This document shows positions 20,456-32,248 of a stretch of DNA of 64,000 bases, one piece after another (position 1 is the stretch's first letter; every line of letters begins with the position of its first letter). Source of the DNA: Blepharisma stoltei (taxonomy: Eukaryota > Ciliophora > Heterotrichea > Heterotrichida > Blepharismidae); NCBI GenBank assembly GCA_914767885.1, contig CAJZBQ010000036.1, forward strand, positions 744,001 to 808,000, given 5' to 3'. The notes beneath the pieces were generated by a model. The model was not told the origin of the DNA. It worked only from the letters and a program-made list of their open reading frames with translations, and made no database searches. Both the position numbers and the translations under genes were made by a program.

Positions 20456-21988
20456 ATGCAAAAGATACCAACAGACATAAAAAATCCTCGCCATTCTAGA
20501 AAACAGACATTAGATGCAAACTCAATCCCAAAAGAAAACAAAATTGTGTCTACTAATCAACAGAAGTTAAAAAACCCTGCAAACCCTAAATATTTAAGAG
20601 AAAGACATCCAAGCGTTAATTTTTCAACCAAGAATCAGCCGAATTCCCCAATCGATTTTGAATGCAACGAAATTTTAGAAGTAATTTCTTATCCTTACAA
20701 ATCCAACTCCAGCGGTGAACACATTTTTGACTGTGACCAACTCTTGACCCCGAAAGGTTCTTCTTCATTTATTCAAGAAGTCCATGGTGTTCAACCTCCC
20801 CCTCCAGAATACGAGCCTTTGCAAATTGAAGAAATTTCTGAGCCATCACTCTGGAAGCCAGAAAACAAAGAGTACGTTAATTCTATGCTAGAAAAAGAAT
20901 ATGAGTATATGCCAAATCCATTCGCTTTGCAGTCTGTTCAAACCAACATAACAGCCACAATGCGCGTTATTTTGTATGACTGAATGATGGAGGTAAGCTC
21001 GGAATTTACATTAAAAAGAGAAACATTTCACTTGGCAATCACATATGTAGATCGATTTCTTTCAGCTCATAAAGGAATCAAAAAAGAAGAGTTTCAATTA
21101 ATTGGCTTAACTGCTATGTATATTGCTGCCAAGATTGAAGAAGTTTATCCTCCAAAAATCTCTGATTGGGCGAAATCAGCAGATAATGGGTATTCCTTGG
21201 CTTCGATCAAGATGATGGAAAAAATCATGCTGAGCAGGCTCGAATGGAAAGTTTTTCCATCCACAATTTATAATTGGATAAATTGACTGATGAGCCAATG
21301 GGATAGATTTGTTGAGTATCATTTTGGCTGCGTAAATTACAACAAATTAAAAGACTTCGATCATTTGGCACAAGAAGAAAAGAAAAGAGAGCAAAAAAAG
21401 TTTGAGAAAAGGATGATTGTCTTTAAGAATTCTAATCAACAGGCTTATAAAAGGTTTAGAGAATCCTTGCAGATTTTAGATATAGGGGTCTTATGTCCAG
21501 GAATCACTAAAATTACTCCTAGGACTGGAGCTGCTGGGCTGCTATATTTAATGATCAGCAAGTATTTTTATGAGACAAATTATACGTTGCTATATTATAC
21601 AGGCCCAGATTACCAAGAGTCTGCACCATGCATGGCACTAAATGAATGCAATAATATATCAATGTGCTTTGGAGATGAAGGAATTGGCCCTATTGGCTTA
21701 GAAGACCATAGAGAAGCGCAGAATTTTGAAAATGCAAGTGTGGTCCAAGAATTGTACTCTGGGTTTATTTCTTCAGCTTGTGATATAAAGAATATTGAAG
21801 ATATTTATGAAGCTGTTGCATTTTTCCATCCTTACCTAGAATTCGAGGTAGTTTATGAGCTGCCATTGGTTTGCAAAGTACAAAGTAAAGCGAAGCTGGA
21901 AAGTCACTATGAGGAATTTTTGGCTTATCAAACTCACAACGTTAATAACGTTGAGTTTGTAACTCAAAAACTAAGAGAGCAGAAATAA
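20456..21988 (+). CDS. cyclin (A/B/E-like cyclin box)
   Basis: 510 residues. The N-terminal ~160 residues are polar and probably disordered. The cyclin box starts with MRVILYDWMMEVSSEF (about residues 168-183) and continues RETFHLAITYVDRFL, LIGLTAMYIAAKIEEVYPP and LSRLEWKVFPSTIYNWINWLM. MRxILxDWxxEV is the canonical motif of mitotic/E-type cyclins, which activate CDKs. Two tryptophans in that region (DW and NW) are TGA codons, direct evidence that UGA encodes Trp. A C-terminal fold (about 300-510) is poorly conserved and has an acidic, Tyr-rich stretch. An upstream in-frame ATG at 20369 is separated by a TAA, so 20456 is the chosen start. Confidence 0.9.
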
Positions 21989-22718
21989 AGCACTATTAAT
22001 AATATTAGCAAATCATTCAATTTTTCACTGCTTTAACTTTGTATTTAAAATTATTTAAAAAAGCGATACTTATTATAATATCAATTCTTTATCTCGACCT
22101 TAAAATATAAGTTTACACTATTTAATTTCTCAAATTGATATTAAAAAATATTTTTAATAAAATTATAATTAATTCTTGGTGGAATTTAAAAAAAAAACGA
22201 TCGAAATAATTTTAATCAAACATTAACTTAATTTGTAAATTTATGTTTTAAAATGGGAGCTGTTTAAAAATAGCCAGATATTCATTATAATAATTATTGC
22301 TTATATATCAAAATATTTTTTATAAAAAAATTTTTGTTAGCCTGGAGGGTGTTTTTTGGGGCCAAAAAGGGGATTTTTCCAATGGTTTTTGTTCGCTCAC
22401 GGAGGGAGTAGTACCCAAACTAAATCCAATGAGATTGAGTGCAGTTAAGATCTTCAGAAATTTTCTTAAGTTCCAAAAACACATTTTTTTTTAATAAAAA
22501 TTTTTTATATAAAAAAAAAATTTTGTTAGCTCATAGATGTGGGTTTTTGGGCAAAATAGTGATTTTTCCAATAGTTTTGATTGCTTGGGGAGGAGGAGGG
22601 AGTTAGCTATTCTTCCAGAGTAATCCAAAAAAATATATGCATAATAAAATGCGCCTTAAAAGAGAATTTCTTGCACTTTCTCTAAGAGATTAATTAATAT
22701 AATTAAATAAATTTTCTT
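21989..22718. other. gene-free gap with two decayed family-1 MITEs
   Basis: About 22140-22411 and 22466-22605 both end in versions of TTTTCCAATGGTTTTTGTTC plus a G-rich run and carry the ATTTATGTTTTAAAA-type interior. The second ends GGGAGTTAG. Both lack clear left TIRs, so they are truncated. No genes are seen. Confidence 0.6.
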
Positions 22719-23285
22719 TTAAAAGTCCATTGGTCTCACTTTGCTCATAGTTCGACTGCAAAACTTAAGCAAAGCTTGCTTATACCCAATAGTTAATTGA
22801 TTGCAATCAGTCTCGCTCATTTCTTCTATCACTTCTATTGCCCTATGCAAATCTTCTAGACAAATAATTTCTTGTATCCTTTTCTTATCCATTGTAAAAT
22901 TAAAATTATCTCTAATCGAGCTTGGAGATAGCATCAATGGGCTTGACGTTCTTGAGTGCAAAAATTGTTTGGAATGTCCTGAATAATGCCTCGCTCTCCC
23001 TGGTGACACCAAAACTGATCTTTGTTTAGGCGTAGTTGAACGAAAACTCGAAATGTCTTGATAATGAGAAAGTGAAGGCACAATAAAGTTCCTCGTTGAT
23101 TGTGTACGAATTTCAGTGCGGAATGCTTTTCATGACAAATCTCCATTATTTTTTGGTGGCCTAAATGAAGACTCTAATTTGTATTTCAAGTCGCCCAGCC
23201 TCTCTACAGACGTTTGTCGAGATTTGCCAGCCTTATGCCCTAAGTCAAATATTCTGTCTCGAAATTGGGATTCTTTAGATGACAT
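22719..23285 (-). CDS. basic Ser/Arg-rich protein, unknown function
   Basis: 188 residues, starting MSSKESQFRDRIFDLGHKAG at 23283-23285. One TGA reads as Trp (GDLSWKAFRTE), so the standard code sees only the C-terminal 120 codons. Net basic, rich in Ser, Arg and His over residues 60-135. A more helical C-terminus (CLEDLHRAIEVIEEMSE) ends KVRPMDF. No signal peptide, TM or known motif. Confidence 0.7.
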
Positions 23286-23391
23286 CTTTCTCTTTCTGAG
23301 GAGTAAGAAAAAGTTTTATAATAAGACAGCAAAATGGCTGATTTAGCTTTTATTTATTTCAATTAGTTTAGAGATAGTTGCTATTCCCCCC

Positions 23392-23756
23392 CTCCGTGAG
23401 TGAACAAAACCATTAGAAAAATCCCTATTTTTTGCCAAAAACCCACCCTCCGTGAGTGAACAAAAATGTTTTTAATAGAAAATTTTTATGGAAAAAAGTT
23501 TTGATATATAAATGATAATTAGTATAATGAAATCTAGAGCTAATTCTGTTTTAATTTTAAACGAATTGCTTTTTAAAACATAAATTTTATAATTAAATTA
23601 ATATTTGCTTTCCAATTTTTGCGAATTAGGATTTTTTTAAATTTCGAGAAAAAAATTTTTTAGAAAATTTATATATAAATTTTTTTTAAAAAAAAAAATT
23701 AACCCCCCTCTGTAAGTGAACAAAATTTTTTTATTCACTCACGGAGGGGGGGAGTA
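23392..23756. mobile_element. family-1 MITE, inverted orientation
   Basis: Same design as 1423-1813 but reversed: doubled TIR at the left (CTCCGTGAGTGAACAAAACC, then CCCACCCTCCGTGAG) and the terminal hairpin at the right. Core flanks are TA (CTATTCCC at the left, GGAGTAAAG at the right), so the outer base has drifted. It lies in the 492-bp gap between two minus-strand genes. Confidence 0.9.
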
Positions 23757-23777
23757 AAGATTATTTTAAATAGGAGC

Positions 23778-24848
23778 TTATTTGTGTTTTAAAAGAATAC
23801 TCAATTCATTTTGGATAGGCTTTGAGCTTGGTGATAGAAATTTTTTGATTCTTTCTTTTTCAGTCTTTAATTCTTCGTTGATTCATAGAGGGCTCTCATG
23901 CTGATTGATTACGTGAATTATTGCATTTAAATCTTCAACAATATCTGGATATTTTACCATAACTTTCGCTATCAGATTACTCAAAAGCTTTTTCTGTAAA
24001 AAATAGATTGCTGTTTCCTTATCTTCTGCAAGTAACTTTATGCTTGCCAATGCGTTATGTCTAATTATGGCATTTTCATTATTTGTGTCAGTGAAAAACC
24101 TTTTTGCACACTCTTCATTTCTCGCATACTCTTTCAATTCATCAAATTTCTCTAAAATTTGTTGTAAGCTTTTATAAGCCTTATCTTTTTCATCAAGATT
24201 CCCAATTTCAGATATCAATAAAAATCCTGTATAAATATTTGAGAGCACAGAATACTCTTCTTTAAATTCTTCTTTCAATCTGTCCTCTCCTTTGGTAAAC
24301 TTGCATAACTCGCTAAATGAATTTATCAATGCAGCTTTTAAATCGCGATTTGTAAATAACTTTGTATTTTGGTCGACTATTTTTATCAAAATGAACCCAA
24401 ATGATTGTAAACTAGAAAAAAATAGAGTAATATCCCCATTCAAGCTTCTTTTGAATGACTGAGAAATTAGATCTATGCACTGTGCCATAATATATGGGTT
24501 TTGGATGTTATCTCTTGGGAATTTTTCCGCATAATAATCCACTGTCCCTAAAGCATTCTTCCATTGTGGACTTGTCTCTAAAAATAGAGCTTCTACATAA
24601 GTCTTACTCATATATGAAAATTGTATAAAGGAGCTTGCAGAAAACTCTTTCAATTTTCTCTGAACGAAATTATTTGACCCTGGATACAGAATTGCAAGGT
24701 TTGCAGTCATCACAACGCCCACTGCAATTCCAATTCCAACCCTCAAATTTCTGTGCTTTTCATAATAATGCATGAATTTCTGCGGCAGAGTTAGCTTTCT
24801 TTTATCAAGTCTTAAGCCCATGAAATCAATGAATTGGTTTTCTTTCAT
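23778..24848 (-). CDS. unknown protein with one N-terminal TM and helical repeats
   Basis: 356 residues. The start is MKENQFIDFMGLRLDKRK at 24848. A hydrophobic segment (VGIGIAVGVVMTANLAIL, about residues 37-54) could anchor the protein with the bulk facing one compartment. The rest is predominantly helical with an armadillo/HEAT-like look (NAIIRHNALASIKLLAED), but no repeat is clear enough to name. A TGA (SPLWINEELK) reads as Trp and extends the frame 34 residues to TAA at 23778. It precedes the giant repeat protein gene on the same strand by 16 bp. Function unknown. Confidence 0.75.
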
Positions 24849-24864
24849 AATTTTTATTAATAAA

Positions 24865-27800
24865 TTAGCTATCTATTTTTTCTTCATGGAGAGGGTCATA
24901 GTTGTTTGGTTGAGGCTGAATATTAAGCCCTGCTGCAGCGACGTTTCTGACATCTGTCATTTCATATTCAAGCCTTTTTTGGGATCTTCTGTATTTCTTA
25001 TAGAATATGAAAGCTAAAGCAACAGCGACAACTAAAATGCTTGCACTCCCCCAGATTACGAACCTCCAAATCCAATGATGAGGGGGAGGGGATCCTCTTG
25101 ATACACTTATGGGGTCATAAGGAATGTAATGAAGCCAGTTTTGGTCATGAACTGGAAGGACAGCGATTATATTGAGAATTCCATCAGATTCTGGGAACTC
25201 AGCTTCAAAGGTAGTGTTGCCTGCGCCGGATTCGCCCAGCCATATACTTCTATTGTGGATCCAGGAATAATACATTCCGCAAGCTGTAGACATCAGCTCT
25301 TCTTCGTTGGGAGTGAAAAAGATTTCATAAACAACTTCAGAGGATTTCTCATATGCGTCGTTATTTTCATATACTGGAGGCTCCCAGAATAGACTCAAAA
25401 CATCTCTACCAATTCTGGTAGATTCAATCAAACCATCATGGCCTGGGATAACTAATTTGTCTTTGGTTTGACCAGGCTTGACTACTTTTGCAATGATTTG
25501 ATAAGTTGTATTTCCAGTTGAGGTATTTGCGTTTAGCTGAGAGACTGTTACAAAATATTTTCCTTGAGCGTTGTTAATATCCCCTACAATCCTTCCGTCA
25601 GCTGGTCTAGTTACTACAACATCAGGTCCATCCTGACTTAGCATCGTCCAATTTGATGAGATTTCCATTTTGACAGCTCCTTCGCAAGGTATTATGATCA
25701 CTTCAAGTTTTCCTTTGGTATCAATATTGACTTCATATCTATGGGTCTTTATAGAGCTTGAGCTGGAATCAATTACTGAAGCACCTTCACGTAGCACTGT
25801 ATATTGCATTGATGAAGAGCATACTAACTCAAAATCCCCAAGCTCGTCTGAGGAGTGATTTGGCCGTGTCATTCCGAAAACAGCTAAATTAATTTTGGTA
25901 GCTTGAGGCTTTGGCATGAAGACCATCTGCAAGGTATTGCTGTAATCAATATAGTTCGAAATATTATAAGCTTGGTCATGAATACTTGGGGATGGATAAT
26001 CTCTAGTAGAGTCAAAACTTCTTAAATAAATATCAGCATATACCCAAGGCTTGAATTCCTGCTGGAAAGACCTTAAATGGCAGTAGACTGGGCTATTAAA
26101 ACCGTTAGGGATTTTATATGTGAAATATAGCTTATCTTGTGAATAATATTCAAGACTGTAGGTTTGTGGCCAGCCATCAACTAAGCTGATATAACTGTTT
26201 CTGGTGGTAGCGATCACTGAGTATGAGGCATCTTCTTCTCCATAAACTGCTATATAGTAGAGTCCGATTCGCAAATTTCTGTCATTTTCTTTTATGTGAA
26301 TATGCTTTATTTTGGAGCTGTCATTAGAAGTCCATAAATAGTGATTTTTATCTATGGTATCGTTTGTGTTTAAGAAAATTCGTCCGTTTCCACTGAATAA
26401 AGTAAAGGAAACATCAATGTCACTTTTATTGACTACCTGGAAATAATAATAATGATACTCGTCAGTATTTAATCTTGAGTTATATTGAACCCCATTTTGC
26501 AGGAGTATTGAAGAAGCTGTTGTACTGACAATAATGCTATAGCTGCAATTATAGTTATTTGCCAACACGCCAATAACAATATTACAAAGCAAGCACAGAT
26601 TCGGATCATCCTTGGAGATTTTAATAGTATATCTATCAGAGCTTGATATACTTGACCATGTGTAATTTGTACTCGTAGGCATTTTTCCATACAAATCATC
26701 ATCGCTTGCATCAGGATTCGCATATAAAACCGGATCTCCCATGTTTGGCGTAACCTGTATCGTTATATCCTGCCTAGCTGAGTTCACGAAATAATAATAG
26801 TTAATAGAATTTAGCCTTACAGAACCATAAGTTGGCTGCCCTACAGTTAGTTTTGTAATTGCTTGAGAATGGCTATTAGCAGTCAATGTAAAAGAAGAAG
26901 CAGAAGCTCCATAGACTCCAATGATATAAATCCCTTTCATTGTGATGTTGCCCGTCTTAAAGTAAGTATCATTTGACATAATCGATACCAAATCACCACC
27001 CCATGACTGAGAATTCCAGTTTGAGCTTGAATGGACTGGTCTTTGGTCTCTTCCCTTGCTTACAAATAAATCAGGGTCTCCACTGCTAAGTGGAGTTACA
27101 GTGAAAACCAAGTCTGTCCAGTCCTTGTCACAATAATAGGAATAATACACAAACTTCCCACTCTCCACATAGCCATACTTGGATTCTCCTTCCATAAGGG
27201 TATAGACTGAGTTTTGGTTCACCTCAATCGTATATCTGCAGAAATCGCTGAAGCATAAAACTCCTACAAGGGCAATGCAGGTTCCACTTGGACACCCAGA
27301 TCCCAGAGCTGTATTATTCAAATTAATTTCATCAATAAGGGAAGTGGACATTGATAAATACTGAGCATGATACAATGTAGGCATAAGCCATGATGAAGTA
27401 TTGCTGCCTGCTACAGTTGAGTCCATTAAGTTCACATATAAATCAGCGTCTCCTTGGGACGACTGAATACTAATCGATAATGGGACTAAAGTCGATGCTG
27501 AATAGTAGTAAAAGTTATATTGAGTTTTGTTTAATTGGTCAGTTTCTGGAGCTCCTGATACTAAAGCTTTAGGCAAGTTGTTCTTTGAGTGGACTCTGAT
27601 TGTATAAGTGCTGGCTACGTAACCATGGATTCCAATATAAAGGTTGCAGCTTGTTTGGGTGCTTTGGCAGCCTTGCTTTATGTCACGATTATAATCAAGT
27701 GTGATGGTGTCGCTTCCGAATACATTGGAAGCATAATCAAAATTTGGCTTTGTAGGACGTGTATTATTGGGGAACACAGAAACGTAGATATCAGGATCTC

Positions 27801-30800
27801 CTGTTAGGGCTGTGACAGAAATGGTGACTTCTTGATGGTCTTCATGAATCGGATACATATAAAAGTTGTAGCTCTTATCAGAGACTTGATCTGTATATGG
27901 CACATCATCAGATAGAATTACAGTGCCATCGCCAACTGACAAGACTATAGAATAAGTTGAAGTATTATCATAAGCAAATTCTTCCCCGTTCACCAATATA
28001 AGATAAGTGCTATCTAGCTTATATTGAGGATCTGAAGGTAAAATATTTATGACATTATTTGGATCACTGCCATTCGAATATCCCATCCAATTGTACCAAA
28101 AGATTTCTCTTGACCAGTCCAAGTTTTCCAGCTGATTTGCAACATATAATGAAAATTTTCCTGTTATAGGTGTTAATGAGACTCTTATAGGCTTTTTTGT
28201 TTGCTGACTCCCCATTTAAATTGGAATGAAACATCGGTAAATTTTGCACTTTTTTGTACTTTTAAACCCCCTTTAAATTGAACAATAATTTTTATTTATC
28301 AATGAAATACTAATTTTTTATAAAATTAGTTTTGACCTAATTTAATAGTCAAAATACAAGTATAGCATTATTTAAAAATTTTCACGCTAAATCATTAATT
28401 TTTTTATTAAATTCTTCATAAAAATTAATTAAATCTAAAGTATTGTGTTCAATTTTATTATTTTATAAAGAAAAACTGGAGGTAAAAATACTTATTTTTA
28501 TAAAATTAGTTTTAGCCTAATTTAATAGGCAAAATGCAAGTAGAACAACATTAAACAGGCTTTGCACTGAATCAACTAATTATTTAATTATTTTTCATAA
28601 AAATAAATTAAAATTCAAAGTATTGTTCTTCATATATATTTTTTTTATTTTTTAAAAAATTTTTTATAGAGAAAACATTTTAATTTTTTTTTTAAAAAAA
28701 AATCGACCCCTCTTTAAATTTTATATAAAGGGAGGGAGTGAGTAAAATGAATAGGGAAGTAGTAAATTCTGTAGTCAGTGTCATTAGAGTTAAAAAGCGT
28801 ATCTTTTTGAGGATGTCCTGGGTATATAAGAATTGTTGTATTTGTGCCTGGAATCGTTTCTTTGGCGACTATAGAAAAAGAGGAGGATAGAGTTGAATAC
28901 ACAGCGACATGATATTCTCCATTAAGTGTCTCTCCGTCTACACCTTTGGCATATTTGATGGAATCAACCATAACTCCATTTTTTCTTGATGACATTTCAT
29001 AGTTGGAAGTGCTTGGCTGATAAGTTCTGCTTGAAAACAAATCTGGATCGCCTGTTATAGGTGTCAAAATGAATTCTACCTGCATTACAGTGATGTTGAA
29101 GACATTATATTTGAAGTATTTGTAATCACCTCCTGTCACACTCATAGATACTGGCCTTCCTTCTTGCAAAAATTGCTCCATCGTAGAATTATAAGTAGCT
29201 AAAACTGTATAATCGCTGCGGGAACTGGAGCTTCCTTTGACTCCGATGAGGTAAGCGCAGGTAAGGTTTGCTCTGCAAGAGTTGGCTTGGTGGCTAATCG
29301 TAATAGAGTCGCTCCCATATTGATTTCTCGAAGAATATACAGAGCTAGATTGCCCACTTAGCTCATCTTCAGTAAATGTGCAGCTTTTAACATCTGTTGA
29401 TGAGCATAATTTTGCATATAAGTCAGGATTTCCCGAAAGCGCTGTTAAGTGGATTGAGATGTTATAGACAGAATTTGGAACCAGGTTTAAATAATGCATT
29501 GAAATGTCATGTGAGTCTACAAAAGATGTGAGCGGTATTCCAGGCACTAGCCATACAACACTTTCTTGATTGATTGATGCAGTTAGCCCATAAGCTGAGT
29601 GAGAAATTCCATAGATGCCGATATAGTAACGATGACCCCCCCTCAATCTTCATGTCTACTGCAACAAAAATTTTTCGAAAAAATCTTCATGCCTACTGCA
29701 ACACAACATTTTTGTAAAAAAAATTAATGCATTTTTCTCTAGGTGAGTTTCTCAAAAAAACCATAAAACAGCGCTACTGTAGGTGTGTCAATGACCTTCT
29801 CATCGAGATTTGGACGGCTATTGTCATCGCTCGCCATTTTATTAAACTTATATAGCTAAAAAGTACGGAAAAATATAAGATGCGTATCGAAAAATTTGTT
29901 GCAAGAGGATTAGGATTAAGATTATTACAGACAGGCGCTAGCCATATTGATGATGCAGTCATTAAAGATCTCCCGTACGGAAGGTTCTACTGCTTTTCGA
30001 CTCCAGCCCATAGGATCTATCCCTCTTACGAGTGCCCTTCCGGTACCTTCTGTCTCCTCCTTGCCTTGGGAGTTCAGTCTTGAGTGGGCGGCTTATGGAT
30101 TTCTGCGCCCTACTACGGACGATTGGAGTAGCTTGATTCCAAGGATCAGCTCTTGTAGTCTATTGGGTGTCAAAGTGCCTTTCTTCGACAGCTACAAATT
30201 TCCATCTTGCAAGATGGAAAGCCATTTTGGCTCGGCGACAGCAAAAAAAATCCCAGAATTCGGCCGTGTAAAAAAAAAAATAAAACGGCCGGAAGGCCAA
30301 GGGGTCGCAGATGGCAATTCTCCGGGGTGGGGTGCAGGCTTGGGCTGACTGGGCTTCCCCTCGACCCACAGACAAGATACCGACGGCGCAACATCAATCA
30401 AGCACTTCTGGAGGAGCATTATGGTGCCTGCGAATGGCACAGGTGGTTCCAGAAGAAGACAATGGACGATCCTCTCATACCCTGAGCACCACCAGGGGTT
30501 AAGAGAGTCCTTGCCGAAATTTTTGATCCAGCAGGGTCGGGGTGAGTCTCCCCGACAGACTGAGGACGTCACCATTTTTGATAGCTCCGAAGAAAAAGGG
30601 CGTTAGGTGGCTTTAGTGCTTAGTGCCACATGAAGCACGAAGCTGAAGTCCGACTGGCTAGGGGCTGAAATAATCCCCGCTTAACCTCTCTAACTAATCT
30701 CTCTCTCTCTCTCTCGACAGCTACAGGAAAAAGACTGCTCCCCTGTGGCCTGGGCTGAAACCTCAGTTTCTCGTTAGAGGAATACCCATGGGTCCTCGGA

Positions 30801-32052
30801 TCCAAGGACGTTGTTGAGCACTTCCATTTCCAAACACAGGAAAGCAACCAAAACCTACCCGGATACACACTTCTTGAGCCTGCGTCTGATTCTCGGCTCG
30901 GAGTCCGTCCCAGTTCGCTGTAGCCATAAGGTCTGGACTGCTGCGCCAAGAGAGCAGGTTGACACGTGTCGCCATTTTAATATATATAATTTGTTGCAAG
31001 AGACATGAAAATTATTTTTTTTTATATAAAATTTTATATTAAAAAATTGCATTTTTGTTGCAATAGACATGAAGATTGAGGGGGGATCATCGTTAGTACC
31101 CAACAGACTTATTGATTCCTTGTCTCTGAGAGCTTGAGATTGTTAAAGTGTCATTTCCTACCTGAATGCTGCAAAAATCATAATCCTTTCTCGTAGGAGC
31201 TTTTCCAGCCTTCACATAAATGTCAGCATCTCCAGAAAACTGGGTAAGGAAAATTGACAGGGTTTCGTTTTCATTGTCCACATAAATTTTATAGTAATTG
31301 AATTCGCTAAAATTCACGATCCCATAGCTCGTAATTGATGCTTGTAAGTCAACGACTTCAGTCTGATTTAAATTGGCAATGACTGTAAATTGAGAATCCT
31401 CTAATGCTACAACCGCAGCTCTATACCACGTGCTCACATCTGGGACCGGATCACTAAACGTCATTCCGGAGTGCCATGCTTTGTCAACTGGCAAAGTGTT
31501 GCTTGTCCCTGGCTCTTCACCATTCTTTGAAACGAATAGCTTGATGTCACCATTTCTTAAAGTCACATCTATTGACAATTGTTCTGAGGCTGTATCAGGA
31601 GTCAAGAACTTATAGACTTGCTGTCTTCCTTTAGATAAAATTCCTGACATAGGAACGCCTTCAATCAGAGTGATTTCTGACATATAAGAGACTGTTAGAG
31701 AGTACCGACAATATGTATAGCATGATACCAAAATATAATAGTCTGTTTCTGCAGAGAGCTCATCTGAAGGAATTACAATAGAGCCCATCCCCCATGTCAG
31801 ACTTATCCAATCGAAGTTGTCTAAGGTCGGGGCACTCCCTTTAGAGACAACGAGATCTGGGTCGTCTCAGTCAGAATATGTTGTCAGAGTTAATGCAAGA
31901 TCTGAGCCTGTCAGATTGGAAACATGAAATAAATATAGATCAAGACCACCCAGAAAAGAATGCTTACTACCGTCGACGGTTTGGCCGTCATGAATTGTTG
32001 TTGGTGTTGTTGATTGACTAGCTGCTAAGCCCAGCAAAAGAGCGAAGATCAT
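24865..32052 (-). CDS. giant secreted/type I membrane protein with PPC-like beta repeats
   Basis: 1,728 residues after removal of IESs at 28208-28741 (534 bp) and 29629-31095 (1,467 bp); both joins are in frame (HFT|QQTKKPIR and SVGY|YYIGIYG). The start at 32052 opens a signal peptide (MIFALLLGLAASQS). At least ten ~130-residue beta-rich units follow, each with a GDPDLYV/GDADIYV-type motif and a YxIGVYG strand. This resembles bacterial pre-peptidase C-terminal domains, which are often found in large ciliate surface proteins. Near the C-terminus a TM helix (ASILVVAVALAFIFYK) follows a proline-rich linker, and the ~50-residue tail is acidic. Many N-glycosylation sequons are present. A TGA-encoded Trp follows the N-terminal TYSD motif. 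Probably a cell-surface or cortical glycoprotein; partner unknown. Confidence 0.85.
28208..28741. mobile_element. family-2 MITE acting as IES with TGA flanks
   Basis: Flanked by TGA at 28205-28207 and 28739-28741, with no TA at the joins. The left end CTCCCCATTTAAATTGGAA pairs with a right end that carries AAATT...AAAGGGAGGGAG. The AT-rich interior carries twice the motif AAAATTAGTTTTGACCTAAT or a variant. Removing 534 bp restores YYFPIHFTQQTKKPIRV in the giant repeat protein. Confidence 0.85.
29908..31002 (-). mobile_element. AAAATGGC-type retroposon nested in the IES
   Basis: A 15-bp target duplication (AATTTGTTGCAAGAG) lies at 29893-29907 and 30988-31002. It is in minus orientation: the 5' end on the minus strand is AAAATGGCGACACGTGTCAA and the 3' tail is (AATCCT)n. 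It is closely related to the copy at 35221-35783 but holds an extra ~529 bp (30196-30724). Confidence 0.85.
30196..30724 (+). mobile_element. retroposon nested inside a retroposon
   Basis: The copy at 35221-35783 runs straight through TTCGACAGCTAC; here the sequence is interrupted after that motif and resumes with a second TCGACAGCTAC (30185-30195 and 30714-30724, 11-bp duplication). The insert is GC-rich, has the 20-bp palindrome TTCCATCTTGCAAGATGGAA near its left end and ends in a (CT)n tail next to the right duplication. This is consistent with a plus-oriented retroposon of another family. Confidence 0.7.
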
Positions 32053-32248
32053 TTATAAATGGAAATGGCTAAGAATATAAAGAAATGCTGATAAGAATAT
32101 AATTATGCTAAACAACTTATAAATAAAACCTTTTCGGATGCTTTATTAACCTTTTATTATTATCCAATAAATTTTAGCAAATATCCAGAGACAGAATGCT
32201 GACAAAAACAATTTTTTTATTCAATATTATTGAAAGCTATCATTTCAA

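Larger units (their letters stand above)
29629..31095. mobile_element. TIR IES (CCCTCAATCTTCATG family) containing nested retroposons
   Basis: TA-flanked (29627-29628 and 31094-31095). The ends are inverted repeats of about 40 bp: ACGATGACCCCCCCTCAATC continuing into TTCATGTCTACTGCAAC on the left, matched at the right. The original element seems to have been about 390 bp; the rest is the retroposon at 29908-31002. Removal of 1,467 bp restores the giant gene (SVGY|YYIGIYG). Confidence 0.9.

Noticed and set aside
30690-30715. CT microsatellite
   Set aside because: Not independent: it is the tail of the inner nested retroposon.
30160-30950. Many overlapping ORFs of 60-130 codons on both strands
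   Set aside because: They fall in nested GC-rich retroposons within an IES. GC-rich sequence has fewer stops; no protein motif.
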